Shown: positions 1 through 7,803 of the stretch, piece after piece
Position numbering within the stretch: position 1 is the stretch's first letter
Layout of the letters: every line of letters starts with the position of its first letter
Assembly (NCBI RefSeq): GCF_001306175.1
Contig: NZ_LGKN01000005.1
Location: 434,001 to 498,000, forward strand
From: Ardenticatena maritima
GTDB taxonomy: Bacteria > Chloroflexota > Anaerolineae > Ardenticatenales > Ardenticatenaceae
Reading direction: 5' to 3'
DNA length: 64,000 nt
Position numbers and translations under genes: made by a program
The notes under the pieces: generated by a model
The model's database searches: none
Told to the model about the DNA's origin: nothing
What the model saw: the letters and a program-made list of their open reading frames with translations, nothing else

Positions 1-914
1 ACCACCAGCCCAGCCGCCAGGTTGGCAAGGTGGCACGCGTCGGCGGGGGCAAGCCCCGCCAGCCGCGCCAGCGTGAGCAGAGCCAGCACGGTATCGCCCG
101 CTCCCGTCACATCGTACACGGTGGCGCGCCGCGCAGGGGGCACATGCCCCGCGGCGTCGGGTGTCGCCCACACCATGCCTTCATCCCCCAGCGTCACCAC
201 AAGCCAATGGGCATCACACTGCCGGCGCAAGGCGCGCACGGCGTCCAGCCGCTCGGCGGGCGCATCGGGCAAGTGCGCCCCCAGTTCGCTTTCGGCTTCG
301 GCGCGGTTGCATTTCACCACATCGAACCCTCGAAAGCGCTGCAAGCCGCCTTGCGAATCCACACAGAGCAAAACGCCGTGTTGGGCACGCGCGGCATGGC
401 AAGCGGCGATAACGCCGTCGGTGATGACGCCGTTGCGATAGTTGCTCACCGCAATGGCGTTCACGCGCCCGGCAACATGATGAAGCCGCTCGACCAACAG
501 CGTTTCGACAGGATGATCCAGCGGGCGACGATCCAGATGGTCAATACGCGCCAAATGCTGCCCATGCACAAAACTTCCCTCGGCCACAATGCGCGTTTTC
601 GTCGTGGTGGGACGCGAGGGGTCGCGCACTACCGCCTCGGTGTGCACGCCCGCCCGGTGCAGCAAATCCAGCAGGTCGCGCCCCTGCTGGTCATCGCCGA
701 CCACGCCCGCCACCCAAGCCTCCGCCCCCAAACGCGCCAGGTTGACGGCGGGGTTGGCGGCGCCACCCGCCACAAGCGTGCGGCGAGTGCGTTCCAGCAC
801 AGGCACCGGCGCCTCGCGCGAGAGGCGCACCGCCCGCCCGGAAAGGTATTCATCAAGAATCAGGTCGCCCAACACAAGCACAGTGTGCTGGACCAAGTTC
901 TCCAGATGCTTCAT
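1..914 (-). CDS. PfkB-family carbohydrate kinase, RfaE1/HldE kinase-like (C-terminus cut by window edge)
   Basis: I translated this from the reverse strand; it runs off the left end, leaving about 304 residues. It begins with a ribokinase-fold start (VLVLGDLILDEY), then a GGAANPAVNLARLGA substrate/nucleotide loop near residue 50, and carries the PfkB signature DVTGAGDT near residue 268, where the last Asp is the catalytic base. The N-terminal pattern (SREAPVPVLE, GGAANPAVNLA) is closest to the kinase domain of heptose-7-phosphate kinases, which phosphorylate the sugar C1. The substrate cannot be fixed from sequence alone. ATG at 914 is preferred because the next upstream ATG reaches a stop within six codons. 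It is divergent from the biotin ligase gene. Confidence 0.85.
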   Translation of the reverse strand, partial: MKHLENLVQHTVLVLGDLILDEYLSGRAVRLSREAPVPVLERTRRTLVAGGAANPAVNLARLGAEAWVAGVVGDDQQGRDLLDLLHRAGVHTEAVVRDPSRPTTTKTRIVAEGSFVHGQHLARIDHLDRRPLDHPVETLLVERLHHVAGRVNAIAVSNYRNGVITDGVIAACHAARAQHGVLLCVDSQGGLQRFRGFDVVKCNRAEAESELGAHLPDAPAERLDAVRALRRQCDAHWLVVTLGDEGMVWATPDAAGHVPPARRATVYDVTGAGDTVLALLTLARLAGLAPADACHLANLAAGLV

Positions 915-932
915 GGTTGCTTCAACATGGTA

Positions 933-960
933 TTGCGTTCATCACGCGCAGCAGTATACT
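933..960 (+). promoter_or_regulatory. Candidate sigma-70-type promoter for the biotin ligase gene
   Basis: TTGCGT (933-938) and TATACT (955-960) are separated by 16 bp, 42 bp upstream of the ATG at 1002. The leader also holds two TGTGGAAA-type 9-mers (968-976 and 987-995), similar to those in the DnaA-box-like arrays described elsewhere. Confidence 0.45.
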
Positions 961-1001
961 GCAAATGTGTGGAAACAAAAGCAGATTGTGGAAAAACCGC
1001 C

Positions 1002-1778
1002 ATGATTCGACGCACTGATATCGAAGCACGCCTGGCTACACGCCGCTTTGGGCGACCGCTCTACTGGTACGACCGCATTGACTCGACCAATCGCGAGTTG
1101 CTGGAATGGGCGGTGCGCGGTGCGGAAGAAGGCACACTGCTCGTCGCCGACGAACAAACCGCAGGACGGGGGCGGCGCGGGCGTCAATGGATCGCACCGC
1201 CGGGCACGGGGTTGTTGATGAGCCTGCTGGTACGTCCACGTCAGGCGGTGGGGCTTCTCCCATTGATGACAGGCGCTGTACTGGCTGAAACGATAGAAGC
1301 CGTGAGCGGTGCGCGCGCCACGGTCAAATGGCCGAACGATGTCCTCATAGGCGAGCGCAAAGTCGCGGGTGTGCTGGTGGAAACGGTGATACAACGCGGG
1401 CAACAAGCGGCTGTGATTGGCATGGGCATCAACGTCAACATGCAAGCGCACGATTTTGAGCGTGTGGGAATGCCCGCCACCAGTCTGCGCCTGGAAACGG
1501 GGCAAATTTGGGAGCGGGAAGACCTTCTGGCGGCGCTGTTGCCGCGCCTGGAAACAGCCTACGACGCCTTGCAAGCGGGCGCATGGTCGTTAGACGCCTG
1601 GCGAGCGCGCGCCCCGATGCTTGGCAAGCCCATCACCGTCTTTGAAGAGGAAGACGCCTGGTATGGTGTGGCGCTGGATGTGGCCGAAGATGGGGCGCTG
1701 CTGGTACAAACCGAAGAAGGTGTGCGCGCCATCTATGCGGCGGATGTGCGTGTGCGTTTTCCTTCGTCAGAAACTTGA
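1002..1778 (+). CDS. birA: Biotin--[acetyl-CoA-carboxylase] ligase, monofunctional
   Basis: This 258-residue protein attaches biotin through biotinyl-AMP to the carrier lysine of biotin-dependent carboxylases in the cytoplasm. The biotin/ATP-binding loop GRGRRGRQW lies near residue 60 and KWPNDVLIG near residue 110, both hallmarks of the BPL/LplA fold, and a small C-terminal domain follows. There is no N-terminal helix-turn-helix, so this is the class I enzyme without the repressor function of E. coli BirA. The open frame extends far upstream, but that part is the antisense of the sugar kinase. ATG 1002 matches the conserved domain start. Confidence 0.93.
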   Translation: MIRRTDIEARLATRRFGRPLYWYDRIDSTNRELLEWAVRGAEEGTLLVADEQTAGRGRRGRQWIAPPGTGLLMSLLVRPRQAVGLLPLMTGAVLAETIEAVSGARATVKWPNDVLIGERKVAGVLVETVIQRGQQAAVIGMGINVNMQAHDFERVGMPATSLRLETGQIWEREDLLAALLPRLETAYDALQAGAWSLDAWRARAPMLGKPITVFEEEDAWYGVALDVAEDGALLVQTEEGVRAIYAADVRVRFPSSET

Positions 1779-1840
1779 CGCCACCGCAAAGCCGTCGTAA
1801 GGTTGACACAGGAGCGAACTGCAAAGCGTGAGGGACAGCC

Positions 1841-1966
1841 ATGGATTTCAGCCTGTTTACACCCAAACATTGGCTCTTCATCATCAGCGTGTTGATTTTC
1901 CTGAACGTGGTTGTGTATGGGTGCTTCCTGCTCTTTTGGGCAGGAAAACTCTGTTTTGGGTGCTAA
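1841..1966 (+). CDS. Small single-pass membrane peptide, 41 residues, unknown function
   Basis: A short frame starts MDFSLFTPKHW, continues with about 20 hydrophobic residues (LFIISVLIFLNVVVYGCFLL) and ends WAGKLCFGC before TAA. A purine-rich GAGGG lies seven bases before the ATG, and a strong terminator follows 24 bp after the stop. It lies 62 bp downstream of the biotin ligase gene on the same strand. The single membrane segment, ribosome site and terminator support a real gene, but I recognise no family, and a chance open frame is possible. Confidence 0.5.
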   Translation: MDFSLFTPKHWLFIISVLIFLNVVVYGCFLLFWAGKLCFGC

Positions 1967-1990
1967 CCCTTCCCCGGTTTGAGACGGCAA

Positions 1991-2020
1991 CGCCCACCCC
2001 GTGCATGGGGTGGGCGTTTT
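1991..2020 (+). terminator. Rho-independent terminator
   Basis: A perfect 10-bp stem CGCCCACCCC / GGGGTGGGCG with loop GTGCAT is followed by TTTT. It closes the biotin ligase and small-peptide transcript and separates it from the convergent DUF58 gene. Confidence 0.85.
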
Positions 2021-2058
2021 GCAATGTACCGACCGGTATCGCCGCAAGTGTACGCCGC

Positions 2059-2949
2059 CTACCGCAACAGACCATACCGTTGCAGAAGCCCAAACAACAA
2101 CGCATCGAGCGCGGTTTCGGACGGCACCAACACATGCGTGATGGCGCGCGCCTGACACCACTGCCGCACCTCATCAAGCCAGGCGTTGAGGTGGCGGTGG
2201 TACGCATCCAGCAAGGCGTTGTCCAATGTGATTTCCACGGTCTGCCCCGTTTCGGCATCACGCAAGCGCCAATCGCCAAAAAAATCAGGGGTGCGCTCAT
2301 CAGGCGCCAGAATGTGCAGGATGTTGATTTCAAATTGGCGTGCCAGCAGGGCGCGCATGCCGTCTTGCCAGGTGGGGTCGAGCAGGTCGGTGATGAGGTA
2401 CAACGGGCCAGGGTGGCGTGCTGCGGCGGCGTATGCCCGCAAGTGTTCGCCCATGTGTGTAGCGCCCTCGGCGCGCGTCTGCTGCAAGAAGTCGAACAAC
2501 GCCAGTGCGGCTTGCCGCCCACGGCGGGGCGGCAAGGTGTCGCGCGTTGCCCCAAAGCGCGTGAGCGTCACCCGGTCGAGATGGTTGAGGGCGATGTAGC
2601 CGATGGCGGCGGCTGTCTGCACAGCCAGGCGCAGTTTGGAAGGCGCACCCCACGCCATGGAACGGCTCGCATCCAAAAGAAGATGGACGGTGATGTCTTC
2701 TTCTTCAACAAAGAGTTTGATGAAAAAGCGTTCCAGCCGCGCATAGACGTTCCAATCCAGTTGACGCAAATCATCGCCGGGCACATATGGGCGATAGTCG
2801 GCAAATTCCACCGAAAGCCCCCGTTTGGGGCTGCGGCGCTCCCCCTGCAACATGCCACGCCGCACCTGTCGGCTGACAAGCGTCAGTTGTTCCAATCGGC
2901 GCAAAAAAGCGCTTTCGAGCAAGGGGGCGTCTTCACGTTGAAGCGTCAT
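2059..2949 (-). CDS. DUF58 domain protein (vWA-like)
   Basis: A 296-residue protein with the DUF58 signature: RSPKRGLSVEFADYRPYVPGDDLRQLDWNVYAR near residues 42-75, then a vWA-like core with HLLLDASRSM (a DxSxS MIDAS-like motif) near residue 95 and YLITDLLD near residue 185. DUF58 proteins are nearly always encoded beside MoxR AAA+ ATPases, which are thought to remodel vWA proteins. Here the MoxR gene lies immediately upstream on the same strand, separated by 144 bp. ATG 2949 is chosen; a GTG at 2961 is the alternative. The phased 9-mer array 2952-3045 sits directly in its leader, so it may have its own regulation. Confidence 0.88.
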   Translation of the reverse strand: MTLQREDAPLLESAFLRRLEQLTLVSRQVRRGMLQGERRSPKRGLSVEFADYRPYVPGDDLRQLDWNVYARLERFFIKLFVEEEDITVHLLLDASRSMAWGAPSKLRLAVQTAAAIGYIALNHLDRVTLTRFGATRDTLPPRRGRQAALALFDFLQQTRAEGATHMGEHLRAYAAAARHPGPLYLITDLLDPTWQDGMRALLARQFEINILHILAPDERTPDFFGDWRLRDAETGQTVEITLDNALLDAYHRHLNAWLDEVRQWCQARAITHVLVPSETALDALLFGLLQRYGLLR

Positions 2950-2951
2950 GA

Positions 2952-3045
2952 TTTCCCACACCTATGGGCGAGTTTTCCACACTTTTCCCACGTTATCCAC
3001 ATCAAAAACGGCAGTTTTCCACACTTGTCCACAGACTTTTCCACA
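2952..3045 (+). repeat. Phased array of DnaA-box-like 9-mers
   Basis: Seven same-orientation 9-mers related to TTATCCACA start at 2952 (TTTCCCACA), 2973 (TTTTCCACA), 2983 (TTTTCCCAC), 2993 (TTATCCACA, perfect), 3015 (TTTTCCACA), 3025 (TTGTCCACA) and 3037 (TTTTCCACA). Start-to-start spacings are 21, 10, 10, 22, 10 and 12 bp, close to whole helical turns. The array fills the gap between the MoxR and DUF58 genes. It resembles DnaA-binding arrays; the binding protein is inferred. Confidence 0.65.
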
Positions 3046-3070
3046 AGGCTTGTGTTGTACTGGAAACACC

Positions 3071-3086
3071 ACCACAAGATGTTGTG
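3071..3086. repeat. 16-nt element shared with the 17.1-kb region (copy 1)
   Basis: ACCACAAGATGTTGTG contains the inverted repeat CACAA-N4-TTGTG and recurs exactly, on the opposite strand, at 17104-17119. Both copies flank DnaA-box-like arrays. A related perfect palindrome CACAAG-G-CTTGTG lies at 3042-3054. Confidence 0.6.
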
Positions 3087-3093
3087 CACCATT

Positions 3094-4080
3094 TCACAAG
3101 GCGGCTTGCGGCTGGACGTGGTCGAGCAAGGTTTCCACAATCGTATCCGTGCTGACGCCCTCGGCGAGCGCCTCGAAGTTCAAGCCAATGCGGTGCCGCA
3201 AGGCTGGCGTCGCCACGGCGCGCACATCGTCGAACGCGACATTGAAGCGCCCGTCGAGCAGGGCGGTGATTTTCGCCGCCAGGATGATGGCTTGCATCCC
3301 ACGCGGAGACGCTCCATAGCGCACATACCGCCGCACGGTGTCGGGGGCGTTGGCGTCGGTGGGGTGGGTCGCACGCACCAGGCGCGCGACGTAGGTCAAC
3401 ACGGCGTCAGCGATGGGGACTTCGCGGGCGAGCGCCTGCATGGCAAGCACGGTTGCGCCATCGGCAACAGTTTGCGCGCGAGGCGTTTCCGCGCCTGTGG
3501 TACGCCGCGCGATTTCCACCAACTCTTCCACACTGGGGAAGGGCACATCAATTTTGAAGAAAAAGCGGTCCAATTGGGCTTCGGGGAGCGGATATGTCCC
3601 TTCCATTTCCAGCGGGTTTTGGGTTGCCAGCACAAAGAAAGGTTGCGGCAATGTGTGAATCTGGCGGGCAACGGTGACGGTACGCTCCTGCATGGCTTCC
3701 AACAGCGCCGATTGGGTTTTGGGCGTGGCGCGGTTGATTTCGTCCGCCAGCACGAGATTGGCGAAAATGGGCCCCGGCTCGAAGCGGAAGAAGCGCCGCC
3801 CCTGCTCGTCTTCAGCGATAATGTTCGTGCCCGTGATGTCCGCAGGCATCAGGTCGGGCGTGAATTGAATGCGGCTAAACTGCACATCCAGCACATCAGC
3901 CAGCGTGCGAATGAGCATGGTTTTGCCCAAGCCGGGCACCCCTTCCAGGAGGGCGTTCCCTCCCGCCAGCAAGGTGATGAGCACCCCCCGGATGAGCGCC
4001 TGCTGGCCGACAATCACGCGCCCAACCTCCTGTTCGATGGCGGCGGCGGTGGCGCGGAACGTTTCGGGCGTCATGGACAT
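3094..4080 (-). CDS. MoxR-family AAA+ ATPase
   Basis: A 328-residue AAA+ protein. Walker A is GVPGLGKT (near residue 55) and Walker B is LVLADEINR near residue 118. It has the MoxR hallmark QSALLEAMQERTVT, sensor 1 ATQNP, and PLPEAQLDRFFF. MoxR ATPases act as chaperone-like partners of vWA proteins, and the next gene is a DUF58 protein. The reading frame opens at 4095, but AGGAGG (4091-4086) lies inside those first codons and five bases before ATG 4080, so 4080 is the better start. It probably works with the coiled-coil membrane protein encoded just upstream (30-bp gap). Confidence 0.93.
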   Translation of the reverse strand: MSMTPETFRATAAAIEQEVGRVIVGQQALIRGVLITLLAGGNALLEGVPGLGKTMLIRTLADVLDVQFSRIQFTPDLMPADITGTNIIAEDEQGRRFFRFEPGPIFANLVLADEINRATPKTQSALLEAMQERTVTVARQIHTLPQPFFVLATQNPLEMEGTYPLPEAQLDRFFFKIDVPFPSVEELVEIARRTTGAETPRAQTVADGATVLAMQALAREVPIADAVLTYVARLVRATHPTDANAPDTVRRYVRYGASPRGMQAIILAAKITALLDGRFNVAFDDVRAVATPALRHRIGLNFEALAEGVSTDTIVETLLDHVQPQAAL

Positions 4081-4110
4081 GGGTTCCTCCTGCATGGCTT
4101 GGTTTGGTGG

Positions 4111-5802
4111 CTATGGTTGACCGCCCAAAGCAGTAAAGTATTCCTGAATGAAGGTGCGCAAATGAGGCGGATACTGCTCCTGTTCGAGTGCGCGCGCAGC
4201 ACTTTCGGCATACACCGGCAACGCCGCATCCAGCGGGACAATGGCGGGGTTTTGCACGCCCGCACCGGGGGCGCTGAGGCGTTCCGTGCTTGTGCCATTG
4301 TCGCCGAGCGTGCCTTCCACGCGGTCAATGTCGGGGTTGGTGGGCGCAACCGGCGCAAAAACGCCCGGTTGATACGCCCCCTCCAACGCTCCGGGACCGG
4401 CGCGGTTGGGGTCGCTCCCTGAAAATTGCCCCTGGCGCGTGCCGCCCGGCAATTGCCCGGCGGTTGTGCCGCCCCCACCGCCAGGTTGCCCGTTTTGTCC
4501 GCCTTGCGGGTTGGGAGCCCCATTTTGCCCTTGCGCCCCATTCTGGCCACCGGTTCCCTGTCCCCCTTGCCCGGTTCCGGCGTTCTGGCCATTTTGACCG
4601 CTTTGCCCATTCTGGCCGCCAGCCTGCGCCTGGGCTTGCGCCTGTTGTGCGGCACGGGCAACAGCACGCCGCGTGGCGTCAAGTTCCTGGGCGGCACGTT
4701 GGGCGGTTTCGGCGGCTTGCAAGGCGTCGTCCGCGGCTTCCAGCCGCTGGGCGGCTTGCTCCGCCGCTTCCTGCGCGGCGGCAAGGTCGTTTTGGGTGAG
4801 GGCGTTGGCAAGCGCGTTCAGGTCGGCGGCAAGGTCGGCGTCGAAAGGCGCGACAGCCGCGGCTTGTTCGCGCAATTGGGCGGCGAGGTCGGCGCGTTCC
4901 AACGGTGAAAGCGACCCCAAACGCGACGCCAGGTCGCGCAAGGCTTGGGCGGCGGCGCGAGCGTCGCCAGTGGGTGGTTCGTTGGGGCGACTGGCGCTTT
5001 CCAGTTGGCGGCTGAGGGCTTGCAAGGCGTCCTCTTGGGCGGCAAGGTTGGGGGGCACCTGCGCTTCGAGCGCCGCGCGGGCGGCTTCGATGTCGGCAAG
5101 CGCTTTTTCAAGGTCGCCTGGGTTGGTGCGCAATGCAAGCGCGAGGCGGTCAAGTTCTTGCAAGACGGCTTCAAGGTCGGGTGGGGGCAAGCGGTCGCGC
5201 GGGGTGAGCGCTTCGCGCACTTGCTCCAATCGTTCGGCTTCGGCCTGGGCGGCGGCGCGTATCGCTCGCCGTTCGGCGAGTACCGCATCCTGGGGGTTGG
5301 GCAACCACCAGAGCGCCACAACGCCCACAACCAACACCGCCGCCAGCGCGGGCGGGCGCGTGGCAAGGCGGGGCGGCAAAAGGCGGCGGGCGTCGCGGGC
5401 GAGGCGTTCGGCATGGTCGGCGGCGTCGGCAATCTGGCGCGACGCCAGGGGCGGGCGTTCGTGCGGCGCGTGCGCCAGCAGGTCGAGCGCTGTGGTGAGG
5501 CGTTCTTTGAGATGGGCTTCGGTATCCGCCCACAACGCCACGTGAGCCAGCGGCATGGGGCGTAGCCATTCCCACGCCAGCCAGACCAGCACCAGCGCCA
5601 GCGGCATGCTCACCGTCAGCAGGTCGGCGTGTTCAAGCGGCACGGCACGCGCCAGCACCTGCACACACAACGCCAAAAGGGGAGGCGCCCATGCCCAATG
5701 TGCGCCGTGTTCCACCAGCGCGCGGCGGCGAGCATACCGCCGTATCCGCTGCAATGCGCGAAACAGGCGCTCTTCACTTTCCATTGTCGGTTGCTGGTCC
5801 AT
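4111..5802 (-). CDS. Membrane-anchored coiled-coil protein with Gly/Gln/Asn-rich repeats (MoxR-cluster component)
   Basis: A 563-residue protein with no enzyme motif that I can see. Two hydrophobic segments lie around residues 33-80 and a third around 150-170. A long Ala/Glu/Leu-rich region (about 180-385) is predicted coiled coil, followed by a low-complexity GQNGQ/GQGTG stretch (about 390-450) and a globular tail. It resembles the DUF4175-type proteins of MoxR/DUF58 clusters in architecture, though I cannot confirm the family. It lies between the ABC-2 transporter genes and moxR on one strand. The likely location is the cytoplasmic membrane, with the coiled coil acting as a scaffold or partner of the vWA/MoxR pair. 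Confidence 0.7.
   Translation of the reverse strand: MDQQPTMESEERLFRALQRIRRYARRRALVEHGAHWAWAPPLLALCVQVLARAVPLEHADLLTVSMPLALVLVWLAWEWLRPMPLAHVALWADTEAHLKERLTTALDLLAHAPHERPPLASRQIADAADHAERLARDARRLLPPRLATRPPALAAVLVVGVVALWWLPNPQDAVLAERRAIRAAAQAEAERLEQVREALTPRDRLPPPDLEAVLQELDRLALALRTNPGDLEKALADIEAARAALEAQVPPNLAAQEDALQALSRQLESASRPNEPPTGDARAAAQALRDLASRLGSLSPLERADLAAQLREQAAAVAPFDADLAADLNALANALTQNDLAAAQEAAEQAAQRLEAADDALQAAETAQRAAQELDATRRAVARAAQQAQAQAQAGGQNGQSGQNGQNAGTGQGGQGTGGQNGAQGQNGAPNPQGGQNGQPGGGGGTTAGQLPGGTRQGQFSGSDPNRAGPGALEGAYQPGVFAPVAPTNPDIDRVEGTLGDNGTSTERLSAPGAGVQNPAIVPLDAALPVYAESAARALEQEQYPPHLRTFIQEYFTALGGQP
4480..4640 (-). repeat. Low-complexity Gly/Gln/Asn-coding repeat
   Basis: The minus strand encodes imperfect tandem GQNGQ, GGQGTGGQNG and GAQGQNGA units inside the coiled-coil membrane protein. 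The bases alternate GGC/CAA/AAT codons, so length variation by slippage is plausible. Confidence 0.6.
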
Positions 5803-5881
5803 GCCCCCACCTTCGCCATACGCTTTTCATCATGCTAGCCGCTTTTGTCTAAACGTCCAACAGGCTGCAACCGTTCCCCCG

Positions 5882-6853
5882 CTAGAATGCGGGGCGCTCG
5901 AAAATCGTTTTCCATACAGATGGGGGATGCACCAACAAAGCGGCAATCGTCACAGCCACAACGACCAGCGCAATCATGACAAAGGTGCGTGAGCGCGGCG
6001 CTCGGCGTGCTTCGGGGAGCACCAGACGCGTCGTCAAGATGAAGAAAACGGCGACGACTGCCACAAAGAGGAAAACGCTCAATTGCCAAGTGGGCGTTTG
6101 CGTGCTGGTTTGCCCGCTCGAGCCATGCAAAATGCTGTTTTCAGAAGCGGCGAGCAATGAGGCATAGAACGAAAGGGGGGAGAAGAGAAACCAAAGGCGC
6201 AGTGGGGAGGCCTCATTCAGGATACCATCAAAAATGGCAAAAACATAGGGGAACGCCGTCCAGCCACCAATCAGGAAGTAGGAAAGCCCAGAAGCGCGCA
6301 CGGTGCGTCGCAGCCAGGCGGAGTTGCACATGGTGATGATGCTAAACAAGGTGGCGAGGAAGAGCATGCCCACGTTGGCTTTGAAGACGTCCGTCCACCG
6401 GAAGCCCCCCAACACATACACAAGACTGTACAGGGGCAACGCAGAGAGAAGCGTGATGACCACATACGCCAGCATGGCGAAGAGTTTTCCCAGAACGATG
6501 CTGCGCGCCGAGAGCGGCGTTGTCAACAACATTTCGTAGGTTTGGTTTTCATACTCGCTACTGATGGTGTTGGCGGCAAGCGAGGGAACGCCAAACAGAA
6601 TAATGAGAAACTGCATGAAGGCGATCGCGACAAAAAGGTTCCAGCCCACTTCCGCCGGCGTAGGCCCAAAAGGCGTGCCCATGCTTGAGCGTTGCGCCAG
6701 GTAAAAAAGCCCGGTGAAGAAGGCGAGTAGCGCCAGGTTCGCCGTGAGCAGGATGAAGGCGCGCACGCCGCGCATACGCCCACGAATTTCTTTCAGCAAC
6801 ACCGGGTTGATTTCAATTGTGGTGGGGCGGGGGAGGCGTGCGAGTTTCATCAT
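5882..6853 (-). CDS. ABC-2 type transporter permease
   Basis: A 323-residue protein with six hydrophobic segments: near residues 32-52, 80-98, 132-155, 165-185, 225-245 and a C-terminal pair. It has the usual ABC-2 feature of a cytoplasmic stretch after the second helix (SSEYENQTYEMLLTTPLSARSIVLGKL), which contacts the ATPase. Its start overlaps the stop of the ATPase gene by an ATGA, indicating translational coupling, and the two form one export-type ABC complex. The substrate is unknown. The 79-bp gap to the next gene shows nothing notable. Confidence 0.88.
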   Translation of the reverse strand: MMKLARLPRPTTIEINPVLLKEIRGRMRGVRAFILLTANLALLAFFTGLFYLAQRSSMGTPFGPTPAEVGWNLFVAIAFMQFLIILFGVPSLAANTISSEYENQTYEMLLTTPLSARSIVLGKLFAMLAYVVITLLSALPLYSLVYVLGGFRWTDVFKANVGMLFLATLFSIITMCNSAWLRRTVRASGLSYFLIGGWTAFPYVFAIFDGILNEASPLRLWFLFSPLSFYASLLAASENSILHGSSGQTSTQTPTWQLSVFLFVAVVAVFFILTTRLVLPEARRAPRSRTFVMIALVVVAVTIAALLVHPPSVWKTIFERPAF

Positions 6854-7803
6854 TGCACCTCGCCTTTCGTCAGTTGCAAGAAGAGGTCTTCCAGGTCGGT
6901 GGTGGCTTCGCCAAATGTAAGCACGGAAATCCCCGCGTGGATGAGGCGTTCCAGCAACGCGGCTTGTTGCGCGGCGTCGCCGGCAAATGCGATTTCCAGA
7001 TGGTCGTCGGTGGTGAAAACGTCTTGGACGCCGGGCGTTTGACGAAGCAGTTCCAGGGCTTTGGGGGTATCGCGGTCAGGGGCGAGCAGTTCCACCTGCA
7101 AGAGCCGATACCCCTGGGTCATGGCGCTGATTTCGCGCACATTGCCCGCCGTGACCAGTTTCCCCTTTTCGATGATGACCACCATGTCGCAGAGTTCGGC
7201 CAATTCGGTCAGGATGTGGCTGGAAATGAAGACGGTTTTGTTCATGCGCCCCAGTTCGCGCAATAATTCGCGCATTTCCACACGGGCGCGGGGGTCCAGC
7301 CCACTGGCGGGCTCGTCCAGCAAGAGCACATGGGGGTCGTGCACGAGAGTATGCGCCAAACAGAGCCGCTGGCGCATGCCGCGGCTGAGCGACTGCACGA
7401 ATGCGTCGCGTTTGTGCGACAGGTCCACCAGTTCGAGCAAGTCAGCAATCAATCCGGGACGCCGAGCGGCGGGGATACGGTAGGCGCGCGCAAAGAAATC
7501 GAGGTATTCCCAAACTTTCATGTCATGATAGACACCGAAAAAGTCGGGCATGTAGCCAATCAGCCAGGGGATGCGCTCCGGTTCGGCGAGAATGTCCACC
7601 CCCTCGATGCGAATTTCACCCGACGTCGGTTTGAGCAAGCCGGCGAGCATGCGCAGGGTGGTGGTTTTGCCGGCGCCATTGGGTCCAATGAAGCCGCAGA
7701 CAACACCCCGTGGAATCGCGAGCGAAAGCGAATCCACCGCCACGAGCGAACCATAGCGCTTGGTGAGATGGCGTGTTTCGATAGCGAGGGGCTGGGTACT
7801 CAT
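6850..7803 (-). CDS. ABC transporter ATP-binding protein (ABC-2 exporter type)
   Basis: A 317-residue ATPase with Walker A GPNGAGKTT near residue 40, a Q-loop region around GYMPDFFGVY, signature LSRGMRQRL near 140, Walker B LLLDEPASGLDP near 160 and the H-loop ISSHIL. The C-terminal 80 residues form the extension common to CcmA/NatA-like ATPases. The signature has LSRGM instead of LSGGQ, which is frequent in this subfamily. The start overlaps the stop of the upstream membrane protein gene and its stop overlaps the permease start, so the three genes are coupled. Confidence 0.93.
   Translation of the reverse strand: MSTQPLAIETRHLTKRYGSLVAVDSLSLAIPRGVVCGFIGPNGAGKTTTLRMLAGLLKPTSGEIRIEGVDILAEPERIPWLIGYMPDFFGVYHDMKVWEYLDFFARAYRIPAARRPGLIADLLELVDLSHKRDAFVQSLSRGMRQRLCLAHTLVHDPHVLLLDEPASGLDPRARVEMRELLRELGRMNKTVFISSHILTELAELCDMVVIIEKGKLVTAGNVREISAMTQGYRLLQVELLAPDRDTPKALELLRQTPGVQDVFTTDDHLEIAFAGDAAQQAALLERLIHAGISVLTFGEATTDLEDLFLQLTKGEVQ

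Noticed and set aside
30-1001. Long plus-strand frame that seems to extend the biotin ligase by 324 residues
   Set aside because: It is the antisense of the PfkB kinase gene, and the peptide is Arg/His-rich without domains; the ligase fold begins at 1002.
1828-4422. 864-residue plus-strand frame
   Set aside because: It runs opposite the clear DUF58 and MoxR genes and crosses a terminator; the peptide is low-complexity and matches no family.
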